Positions 27,129 to 35,093 of a stretch of 64,000 nt of DNA are shown here, piece after piece (the stretch's first letter is position 1; every line of letters starts with the position of its first letter). The notes beneath the pieces were generated by a model, which was given only the letters and a program-made list of their open reading frames with translations, did not search any database and had not been told where the DNA came from. The position numbers were made by a program, and so were the translations under genes. Source of the DNA: JANPIX01 sp031425195 (GTDB taxonomy: Bacteria; Pseudomonadota; Alphaproteobacteria; Rhodobacterales; Rhodobacteraceae); NCBI GenBank assembly GCA_031425195.1, contig JANPIX010000024.1, positions 62,001 to 126,000 on the forward strand. Direction: 5' to 3'.

Positions 27129-27153
27129 GGGGCTGGGCATCTTGCCCGGCCCC
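27129..27153 (+). promoter_or_regulatory. Stem-loop between urtA and urtB
   Basis: GGGGCTGGGCA (27129-27139) pairs with TGCCCGGCCCC (27143-27153) across a TCT loop: 11 bp with one G-T wobble. It starts 9 bases after the urtA stop and is 18 bases before urtB. No T-run follows, so it looks like a processing/stability or partial attenuation element that keeps urtA mRNA more abundant than the permease mRNA. Confidence 0.6.
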
Positions 27154-27170
27154 ATCGCAGGATTTGCCGA

Positions 27171-29102
27171 ATGCGCTTTACGTTCCTTATCGTGACCCTT
27201 TTTCTTTGGGTTCTCCCGGTTTCCGTTCAAGCCCAGACAGCAGCCCAGATTGTTGCAGACAATGCTGACCTTGTCGAAAAACCCTCACGCCAGACCATCG
27301 CGCCTGTCATCGCCGAACTGGCCGCTAGCGGCGACGCCGCAGCGCCGTTGATCTTGGAGGCTTGGGCAGACCGGCGGTTGGGGCAACGAAAATCCGATCA
27401 GGCGTTTTTTATCCTGACAGAAAATGACAGTGGCTGGGCGCTGACCGATCTTGCAGGCGTTGACGCCGGCACTGCTTCGAAGGCCGACTTCACCGAACTT
27501 AAACCGAATTCCGGTGTCCGGAGCATGATTGCCACGGCTCTTGTGCAGTTCCAACTGTCCGATCCCGAGCAAAGCGCCAGAGCGCTCGAGTCCATCGCGC
27601 GCGATCCGGAAGAAGCCCACCTCGCCCCACTGCGCGCCAGCATCCCAACTGAAAAAGACCCGGCCGTGCTGAACCGCAAAGTGCGGTTGGAGCGTCTGCT
27701 GACCCTTCGGTTCGACCCGGATCCACTGGCACGCGTGGCTGCCATCGATGGTTTCGGCGCGGATCTGGGCGTGGATGTGCGGGGCGCGTTGAACCCGTTG
27801 GTCGCTACAATCCGCATTGCCGTTGCAGGCGAACCGGCCGGCAATATTGCCCGCGAACTGAAAGTTGGCAAAGACCTGACCGAGGTCGAAGCCTATGACA
27901 TGCTCGTCGCGGCTGATATTGCTCCCGCGCGCCTGACACGCGCCGAACAGCGCGCCGCGCTGACCGAAAACGTTGTCAATGGCATGATCGGCCTGACACC
28001 GGTGGCTAACCTGAACACCCAAGCCGCGCGCGATGCGGCCTATTCCGCCCTTGAACTTTCCGAAGCCGTCCCCTTTGCTGCCACCGACGACGAAGTGGCC
28101 GCCAATCTTGCGGCCCATCGGTTTTTCGAAGTCTACATCGAACCAGATGCCGCCGTTACCACCGCAGCTGCCACGACGCTGGCCAAGATCGACGGCAAGG
28201 TCGGCTACATGCAGTTCGCTGATCTTGCGCTTGATGCGGTGTCGCTTGGCTCCATCTATTTTCTGGCGGCCATCGGCCTTGCGATCACCTTTGGCGTGAT
28301 GCGCGTCATCAACATGGCGCATGGTGAATTTATCATGATGGGGGCCTATACCGGATATCTGGTGCAGCAAGTGATCCCCAACCCGACGCTTTCCATTGTC
28401 ATAGCCCTGCCCCTCGCCTTTGCCGTGACCTTTGCGGCCGGGGTGGCCATGGAACGCCTTGTCATCCGGCATCTGGTGCACCGCCCACTTGAAACCCTGC
28501 TTGCCACGTTCGGGATTTCCATAGCACTCCAGCAGCTTGCCAAGAACATCTTCGGCACACAGGCGCGCCCGCTTACCGCGCCGGGGTGGCTCGACGGGGC
28601 ATGGGTTCTGAATGATGTGGTGTCGATCAGCTATATCCGAATTGCGATTTTTGTGATGGCGACCATCTTTCTTTGCTTCTTTCTGTTCCTCATGACGCGG
28701 ACAAGATTGGGCTTGCAGGTTCGGGCCGTTACACAGAACCCCAAGATGGCCGCGTCCATGGGGATCAAGCCTGATCGCATCAACATGCTTACCTTTGGCC
28801 TTGGATCAGGCATCGCGGGTGTGGCAGGTGTCGCCATCGGCCTGTTCGCCAAAGTCACGTCCGAACTCGGGTCAGACTATATCGTGCAAAGCTTCATGAC
28901 AGTTGTCGTTGGCGGTGTGGGCAGCATCTGGGGCACCCTTGCCGGTGCCACGATGATCGGCGGGCTGCAAAAAGGGATTGAATGGTTCAACCCGTCCAAC
29001 ACGCTGGCTGCCCAAACCTACATGATCCTGTTCATCATCCTGTTCATCCAGATCAGACCACGCGGCATCATTGCCCTGCGCGGCCGGGCGGCGGGGGACT
29101 GA
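27171..29102 (+). CDS. urtB: Urea ABC transporter permease UrtB
   Basis: Inner-membrane LivH-type subunit. The 643-residue protein has a signal-like N-terminus (MRFTFLIVTLFLWVLPVSVQAQ), a long soluble extracytoplasmic region (about 23-345, with HEAT-like helical spacing around 40-250), then the LivH membrane domain beginning LALDAVSLGSIYFLAAIGLAI. UrtB proteins often carry this extension, while plain LivH does not. ATG 27171 follows the urtA hairpin. urtC begins right after the stop. Confidence 0.93.
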   Translation: MRFTFLIVTLFLWVLPVSVQAQTAAQIVADNADLVEKPSRQTIAPVIAELAASGDAAAPLILEAWADRRLGQRKSDQAFFILTENDSGWALTDLAGVDAGTASKADFTELKPNSGVRSMIATALVQFQLSDPEQSARALESIARDPEEAHLAPLRASIPTEKDPAVLNRKVRLERLLTLRFDPDPLARVAAIDGFGADLGVDVRGALNPLVATIRIAVAGEPAGNIARELKVGKDLTEVEAYDMLVAADIAPARLTRAEQRAALTENVVNGMIGLTPVANLNTQAARDAAYSALELSEAVPFAATDDEVAANLAAHRFFEVYIEPDAAVTTAAATTLAKIDGKVGYMQFADLALDAVSLGSIYFLAAIGLAITFGVMRVINMAHGEFIMMGAYTGYLVQQVIPNPTLSIVIALPLAFAVTFAAGVAMERLVIRHLVHRPLETLLATFGISIALQQLAKNIFGTQARPLTAPGWLDGAWVLNDVVSISYIRIAIFVMATIFLCFFLFLMTRTRLGLQVRAVTQNPKMAASMGIKPDRINMLTFGLGSGIAGVAGVAIGLFAKVTSELGSDYIVQSFMTVVVGGVGSIWGTLAGATMIGGLQKGIEWFNPSNTLAAQTYMILFIILFIQIRPRGIIALRGRAAGD

Positions 29103-29103
29103 G

Positions 29104-30336
29104 ATGAAACAGTCGTTCATCGCCCGCAACCCTTCGATCCTGATTTTCCTTGGCGCGCTTGCAATCTTCACGCTTGCCGTCACTCTGTTGTCTTCCGCGT
29201 ACGGTGTCGATTTTCTTTCAACATCGTTCATCAAGACCTTGGGCAAGACATTGTGCCTGTGCCTTGTTGCCATCGCGATGGACCTGATCTGGGGCTATGC
29301 CGGTATCCTGAGCCTTGGCCACATGGCGTTTTTTGCCCTTGGCGGCTACATGGTCGGCATGTGGCTGATGTATGCCCGGACTGAAACGATTGTCCTTGCA
29401 TCGCTGCAAGGGTCGGTGCTGCCCGCCACGCCCGAAGAGGTCGTCGAAGGCGTAACCACGCAGATTTTCGGTGTCGTGGGCGCGTCCGACTTACCCCCGA
29501 TCTGGAGTTTTGCCCATTCCCTGCCCATTCAGCTTTTGCTGGTTGTCGTCGTGCCGGGTCTTCTGGCGCTGGCCTTTGGCTGGCTGGCGTTTCGCAGCCG
29601 TGTCACGGGTGTCTATCTGTCGATCCTGACACAGGCGATGACACTGGCCTTGGCGTTGTATCTTTTCCAGAACGATTCCGGACTGCGGGGCAACAATGGC
29701 CTGTCTGGACTGCAGAACATTCCGGGGCTGGATGATGTCGGTCAGGATGCGCTGTCGGTCTGGTTCTTCTGGGCCTCTGCGGCGGCGCTGGGCGGTGGAT
29801 ACGTGATCGCGGCCTTTCTGGTGTCGGGCAAGTTCGGATCGGTGCTGCGCGCCATTCGCGATGATGAACAGCGGGTCCGATTTCTGGGGTATTCGGTCGA
29901 AAGCTACAAACTGTTCATCTTTACCCTGACGGCGATCATCGCGGCCATCGCCGGCGCGCTTTACTATCCGCAGGCGGGGATCATCAACCCCGCCGAACTG
30001 GCACCCATCGCGTCGATCTATCTTGCAGTGTGGGTGGCCATCGGGGGCCGGGGCCGGCTTTATGGCGCAGTCATTGGTGCGGCGTTCGTGTCGCTTGTCT
30101 CAAGCTGGTTCACGGGGGGACGTGCGCCGGACATCCCGCTTGGGTTCTATACGATTCAGTGGGTTGACTGGTGGCTTGTGCTGCTTGGCCTGTCATTCGT
30201 GCTGGTTACCTTGTATGCGCCGCGCGGCTTTGGCGGGCTGTTTGATCGTTTTGCGCGCCGTGTACCGCCGGACCGCCATGGCGCGGACCTTGGACCGGAC
30301 ACAGGTTCCTTGCAGCAGGCAGAGGCCGACAAATGA
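29104..30336 (+). CDS. urtC: Urea ABC transporter permease UrtC
   Basis: LivM-type second permease of the urea importer. The 410-residue protein has about 10 hydrophobic segments, starting MKQSFIARNPSILIFLGALAIF, and the cytoplasmic coupling segment VLRAIRDDEQRVRFLGYSVESYK. The ATG at 29104 lies immediately after the urtB stop; a frame open further upstream is out of context. The 4-base overlap with urtD fits coupled translation. Confidence 0.93.
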   Translation: MKQSFIARNPSILIFLGALAIFTLAVTLLSSAYGVDFLSTSFIKTLGKTLCLCLVAIAMDLIWGYAGILSLGHMAFFALGGYMVGMWLMYARTETIVLASLQGSVLPATPEEVVEGVTTQIFGVVGASDLPPIWSFAHSLPIQLLLVVVVPGLLALAFGWLAFRSRVTGVYLSILTQAMTLALALYLFQNDSGLRGNNGLSGLQNIPGLDDVGQDALSVWFFWASAAALGGGYVIAAFLVSGKFGSVLRAIRDDEQRVRFLGYSVESYKLFIFTLTAIIAAIAGALYYPQAGIINPAELAPIASIYLAVWVAIGGRGRLYGAVIGAAFVSLVSSWFTGGRAPDIPLGFYTIQWVDWWLVLLGLSFVLVTLYAPRGFGGLFDRFARRVPPDRHGADLGPDTGSLQQAEADK

Positions 30337-31073
30337 GCGCGCTTCTGGAGGTTTCGGGCATATCGGTGTCGTTTGACGGGTTTCGGGCGATCAACAACCT
30401 GTCGTTCAGCATCGGCCCCGCAGAACTGCGCGCCGTGATTGGTCCGAATGGGGCGGGCAAGACGACGTTCATGGACATCGTGACTGGCAAGACAAAACCG
30501 GACAGCGGCACCGTTACCTTTGGTGAAAAGGCGCTTTCCCTGTTGAAGTTGACCGAAGCGCAGATTGCCCAGGCAGGTGTCGGGCGCAAGTTTCAGCGGC
30601 CGACGGTTTTCGAAGATCAGACGGTGCAAGACAACCTGATCTTGGCACTGAAGGCGCGGCGCAATCCTGTCGCCGTGCTGTTCTGGAGGCCGCGTCAGGC
30701 CGATCTGACCCGGGTAGAAGAGCTTGCCGCACAAGTGGGCCTTGCCGGTGCGCTGCCGCGCAAGGCTGGCGAACTGAGCCATGGGCAGAAGCAATGGCTG
30801 GAGATTGCGATGCTTCTGGCACAGGAACCACGCCTGCTTTTGGTCGACGAACCGGCGGCGGGCATGACGCTCGCGGAACGCGAACAGACCACGGCGCTGC
30901 TTGTGGATCTGGCAAGGACAAGGGCCGTTGTGGTGGTGGAACACGATATGGAATTCGTGCGTCGTTTGAACTGCAAGGTCACGGTTCTGCACGAAGGTTC
31001 GGTTTTGGCCGAAGGCACTTTGGCCCATGTGACCAAAGACCAACAGGTGATTGATGTCTATCTGGGGCGCTGA
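30333..31073 (+). CDS. urtD: Urea ABC transporter ATPase UrtD
   Basis: LivG-type ATPase. In 246 residues it has Walker A GPNGAGKTT (about 34-42), the ABC signature-like LSHGQKQWLEIAM and LLLVDEPAAGMT Walker B. The GxGKTT spacing and length fit UrtD. It overlaps urtC by 4 bases and is 3 bases from urtE. Confidence 0.93.
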   Translation: MSALLEVSGISVSFDGFRAINNLSFSIGPAELRAVIGPNGAGKTTFMDIVTGKTKPDSGTVTFGEKALSLLKLTEAQIAQAGVGRKFQRPTVFEDQTVQDNLILALKARRNPVAVLFWRPRQADLTRVEELAAQVGLAGALPRKAGELSHGQKQWLEIAMLLAQEPRLLLVDEPAAGMTLAEREQTTALLVDLARTRAVVVVEHDMEFVRRLNCKVTVLHEGSVLAEGTLAHVTKDQQVIDVYLGR

Positions 31074-31076
31074 AAA

Positions 31077-31772
31077 ATGCTGACGACCAAGGGCCTGACC
31101 CTGCATTACGGTGGCGCGAAAATTTTGCATGGCATTGATTTTACGGCAAAAGCCGGGCAGGTGACCTGCATTCTTGGCACCAATGGTGTGGGAAAGACCA
31201 GCTTTCTGAAAGCTTTGGCCGGAACCCATCCCCGATCGGGGGGAGAGGTGACGATGGACGGCGAAACGCTTGGAATTCTAGCCCCGCAGGACATGGCCGT
31301 TCGCGGTCTGGCTGTTGTCCCGCAAGGGCGCATGATCTTTCCGCTGTTGACCGTGACCGAAAACCTGATGACCGGCTTTGCCGTGCTGCCAAAGGCAGAG
31401 CACCGGATTCCTGATGAAATCTATGATCTTTTTCCCGTTCTGCGCGACATGGCGCATCGCCGCGGGGGTGATCTTTCGGGCGGGCAACAACAACAGCTTG
31501 CCATCGCGCGGGCCATGATCATGCGGCCGAAAGTTCTGCTTCTGGACGAACCCACCGAGGGGATTCAGCCCAACATCATTCAGCAGATTGGCCGCGTGAT
31601 CACCTATCTGCGGGACAAGGGCGACATGGCGATTGTTCTGGTCGAACAGTATTTCGACTTTGCCTATGCGCTGGCCGACAGTTTCACCGTTCTGCGACGA
31701 GGGGCCGTTGCGGTGCAAGGCACCAAGGCGGAACTGACGCAAGACACGCTGCGTGCCGAAGTGTCTATCTGA
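31077..31772 (+). CDS. urtE: Urea ABC transporter ATPase UrtE
   Basis: LivF-type ATPase completing the heterodimeric motor with UrtD. The 231-residue protein has Walker A GTNGVGKTS (about 35-43), LSGGQQQQLAIARAM and LLLDEPTEGIQPN. It ends the urt operon; its stop codon abuts the convergent addA stop so that the two stops form TGATCA at 31770-31775, with no space for a separate terminator outside coding sequence. Confidence 0.93.
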   Translation: MLTTKGLTLHYGGAKILHGIDFTAKAGQVTCILGTNGVGKTSFLKALAGTHPRSGGEVTMDGETLGILAPQDMAVRGLAVVPQGRMIFPLLTVTENLMTGFAVLPKAEHRIPDEIYDLFPVLRDMAHRRGGDLSGGQQQQLAIARAMIMRPKVLLLDEPTEGIQPNIIQQIGRVITYLRDKGDMAIVLVEQYFDFAYALADSFTVLRRGAVAVQGTKAELTQDTLRAEVSI

Positions 31773-34700
31773 TCACAGATCGGGCAGTTCCATCAGTTCG
31801 GCGGTGCGTGTCCACAGGATTGCAACGCGCACGGCTTTGCCCGGATAGATCTGCCTTAACGCCCCGGCATAGGCCGCAAGTTGACGCTGCAAACCGTATG
31901 GTACCTGTATGTTTTCTGTAGGTACAACGCGGTTCGATTTGTAGTCGACGGCCAAGACATCCGAAGGCCCAACGATCAGCCGGTCGATGCTGCCAAGCAT
32001 CGGTGTTCCGTCCAGATCAGCGGTGACGCCGACCTCGGCCAAAGTGCCGGGCGCGAACAGCGGGGCGAGGTGGGGTGAAGACAACACCCGTGTCGCATCG
32101 GCAAGGCAGATGGCGCGGTCGTCGTTGTCCGGGATCAGCGATTGCGCCAGCTCAGGCCACGCAGAGGCGTTGTAATCGGGCAGGTGCTGCAACAGCAGGT
32201 GCAGGGCTGTGCCGCGACGACGGGCGGTTTCGCCGTCTTCGCCATCGTTTTCGCCCAGCAAGACTTTGGCACCGGGCAGTTTCGATGGGGAGATTGGCGT
32301 GACGCGCGGAGCGATGGCCGCGCGCGGCGTATCCAGTGCAGGGGGCGTGGCGGCATTGTCGGGCGACCCGGTTTCAGCACCTGCTTCTGGCCAATCGCCG
32401 AACCAAAGTTTCAATCCACCCTCATCTTCGGCATTCGGGGCAACATTTCTGGCCCCTTCTTTAATCCGGTCGTACCATGCCAGACCTTCGGTTTCAGACC
32501 CGTCATCCGATTTGGACCCGTGCGATTTCAGCCTGCCTGCCGCACCCACCATCAGCCAGCTTTGCGCCCGTGTCATCGCGACGTACATCAGGCGCAGACT
32601 TTCGCGGTCTGCCGCCTCTAACCGGGCCTGCCGCGCCTCGGTCAGGATTGCGGGGCTGTCGGCGGTTCCGGGTTTCCAGACCACTGTTCCGTCAAGAAGG
32701 CGGATCAATCTGCTGCGGTCACGGGCCGTCGGATCGGCAGTGTCGGGCAGGATCACGATGGGTGCCTCCAGCCCCTTGGCACCGTGCACTGTCATCACGC
32801 GGATCAGGTTGCCAGAAGTGTCCACCTGCCGTTTGATCTGCACCTCTTCGGTTTGCAGCCATGTCAGAAAGCCGGTCAGGCTGGGCACGTCGCTGCGTTC
32901 ATAGGCCAGCGCTTGGGACAACAAAGCGTCGATGCCGTCTTCCGCCTCGTGCCCCAAACGTGTCAGGAGCAGGCGACGCCCATTGTGGCGCGTAAGCACC
33001 CGTTCCAAAAGGTCAAACGGGCGCAGGAAATCGGCCTGATTTCGCAAATCTGTCAGTATCGCAAGGGTACCCGGATGTTGTTCCGCACAATCGCGCAGTG
33101 CCGTCCAGAGATAACCCCTGCGACCGTGGGCCAGCCGGAACAGTTGGTCTTCGTCCCAGCCAAACAGGGGGGATTTCAGGGTTTCGGCAAGGGCAAGGTC
33201 ATCCTCCGGCGTCACAAGAAATGCGAGCAGAGATACCATGTCCTTGACCGCAAGTTCCGCGCCCAGCTTCAGAACATCCGCCCCGGCGATGGGCAGGCCA
33301 GCGGCCTTGCAGGCGCGGATGATTTCCGAAAACAGGTCAGAACGACGCCGCACCAGAATCAGAAAATCACCTGCTGTGGCCAGCCGGGGGCCGTTCTTGC
33401 CGGGGATAAAGGTTTTGGCGTTCAGAATTTCCTTGATGCGGGCCGCGATCTTTTCGGCCAGCAGGGTGGCGGGATGGCGGGGGGATATTCTGTCAACCGG
33501 ATCTGTCCATTCGCCGTGTTCGGCGGGTTTGTCCGTCAGAAACGGGGGCCAGATTTCGACCCGTCCGGGCATATCGGTGCGGAACGCCGCGTGACGGAAA
33601 TCACCACCCATTGCCGCCGCCTCGGCACCCAGCGCGGCATCGACGACATTCAGGATCAGGGGCGACGACCGGAATGAATGTTCCAGCGTCATGTTGGCAA
33701 GCGCGCGATCACCCGTTTGCAGCCGATCTGCAAAATGCTGACGCATACGGGCGAAATCATCGACGTTGGCACCCTGAAACGAATAGATGGACTGCTTGAC
33801 GTCACCCACGACGAACATCGTTCGGGGATTTGCGGGGTCGCCGGGGTTGTCCAGAATCTCTTGCGCAAGCAGGTTTATGACGTCCCATTGGACCGGGCTT
33901 GTATCCTGCGCCTCGTCCACCAGAATGTGGTCGATGCCGCCGTCGAGCCTGTAAAGCACCCATTGCGCTACGGCGGCGTCCGTCAGCAGCGCCTTTGCGC
34001 CCGAAATCAGATCATCGAAATCGAGCGCGCCGCGCGCCGCCTTGCGCGCCTTGTATTCCGGCAGAAAGGCCGCAGCAAAGCGGTGCAGGGCGTGGGTGTT
34101 TTCTGCCGAGCGCAGGGCAAGTTCGCGGTCTTTTGCCAGCGCGACGCGACGCATGAAATCGTGGAAATCGGCCAGAAGATCGTCGCCCATTTCCCCGGCG
34201 GCCAGTTTGGCCGGGATGGTGGACGTTTTTGCCTCGGCTTTGTAGGTGCCGTCTTTCTTGTAGAGAAACGCATCATACAGGCTTTCAAGATCATCGGTCG
34301 TGGGGTCTGCCAGATGAATTGACGCCAGTGTTTTGGCCAGCGTCTGCATGGTGGGCGAGTGTCTGCGCAGGATGGGCAGAACCTGTTCGAACAGGGTGGC
34401 CTCTGTTCCGTTGAACACGGTCGCAATCAGATGGTCGGGGGCGAAATCCTGCGACAGGCCAAAGGCGTTCAAACAGGCGGGCCGATCCAACGGCGCGGCG
34501 AACCCGGCTCGGTGCGAGGCGATGTCGGCCACCAGCCGGACCAGATCGTCGCCGGTTGCCAACATGGCCAGACCCGCCAGCACATCGCGGTAGGGGCCGG
34601 AGGCCATGTCTTCCACAATTTCATCGCGCAACAGGGCGGCGGCGCGATCTTCCATTTCGACGAACTGCGGTGAGATGCCCGCCTCCATCGGGAACCGGCG

Positions 34701-35093
34701 CAGAAGGCCCGCGCAAAAGGAATGGATCGTCTGGATGCGCAGGCCGCCCGGCGTTTCGATGGCCCGGGCAAACAGCCGCCGCGCACTGCGCAGATCGTCG
34801 GGGGCGAGCCAGCGGTCAAACCCTAGTTGCGCCAGCGCATCCCGCAGGTTCGTGTCAGGCATCATGGCCCATTCGCCCAGCCTGCGGAACAGACGGTTCT
34901 GCATTTCCGACGCGGCGGCCTTTGTGTAGGTCAGGCACAGGATGCGGGTCGGATCGACGTGGTTCAGCAAAAGGCGTGCCACGCGGTCTGTCAGAACCGA
35001 CGTCTTGCCGGACCCCGCATTGGCCGCAAGCCAGGTGGATGATGCAGGATCGGCGGCGTCCACCTGCCGCTGGCTGGCTGCGTCGCGCGTCAT
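31773..35093 (-). CDS. addA: Double-strand break repair helicase-nuclease AddA
   Basis: UvrD-like helicase and RecB-like nuclease of the AddAB (RexAB) complex for recombinational DSB repair. The 1106-residue protein has Walker A ANAGSGKTS (about 24-32), LCLTYTKAAASEM, LVDEAQDTSP, the helicase motif LMYVAMTRAQ, and near the C-terminus the nuclease motif VLAVDYKSN. ATG 35093 gives the right N-terminus and overlaps addB by 4 bases. Cytoplasmic. Confidence 0.94.
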   Translation of the reverse strand: MTRDAASQRQVDAADPASSTWLAANAGSGKTSVLTDRVARLLLNHVDPTRILCLTYTKAAASEMQNRLFRRLGEWAMMPDTNLRDALAQLGFDRWLAPDDLRSARRLFARAIETPGGLRIQTIHSFCAGLLRRFPMEAGISPQFVEMEDRAAALLRDEIVEDMASGPYRDVLAGLAMLATGDDLVRLVADIASHRAGFAAPLDRPACLNAFGLSQDFAPDHLIATVFNGTEATLFEQVLPILRRHSPTMQTLAKTLASIHLADPTTDDLESLYDAFLYKKDGTYKAEAKTSTIPAKLAAGEMGDDLLADFHDFMRRVALAKDRELALRSAENTHALHRFAAAFLPEYKARKAARGALDFDDLISGAKALLTDAAVAQWVLYRLDGGIDHILVDEAQDTSPVQWDVINLLAQEILDNPGDPANPRTMFVVGDVKQSIYSFQGANVDDFARMRQHFADRLQTGDRALANMTLEHSFRSSPLILNVVDAALGAEAAAMGGDFRHAAFRTDMPGRVEIWPPFLTDKPAEHGEWTDPVDRISPRHPATLLAEKIAARIKEILNAKTFIPGKNGPRLATAGDFLILVRRRSDLFSEIIRACKAAGLPIAGADVLKLGAELAVKDMVSLLAFLVTPEDDLALAETLKSPLFGWDEDQLFRLAHGRRGYLWTALRDCAEQHPGTLAILTDLRNQADFLRPFDLLERVLTRHNGRRLLLTRLGHEAEDGIDALLSQALAYERSDVPSLTGFLTWLQTEEVQIKRQVDTSGNLIRVMTVHGAKGLEAPIVILPDTADPTARDRSRLIRLLDGTVVWKPGTADSPAILTEARQARLEAADRESLRLMYVAMTRAQSWLMVGAAGRLKSHGSKSDDGSETEGLAWYDRIKEGARNVAPNAEDEGGLKLWFGDWPEAGAETGSPDNAATPPALDTPRAAIAPRVTPISPSKLPGAKVLLGENDGEDGETARRRGTALHLLLQHLPDYNASAWPELAQSLIPDNDDRAICLADATRVLSSPHLAPLFAPGTLAEVGVTADLDGTPMLGSIDRLIVGPSDVLAVDYKSNRVVPTENIQVPYGLQRQLAAYAGALRQIYPGKAVRVAILWTRTAELMELPDL

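Noticed and set aside
27285..28481. Open frame of about 398 codons antisense to urtB
   Set aside because: Shadow of urtB; no domain, and urtB is intact.
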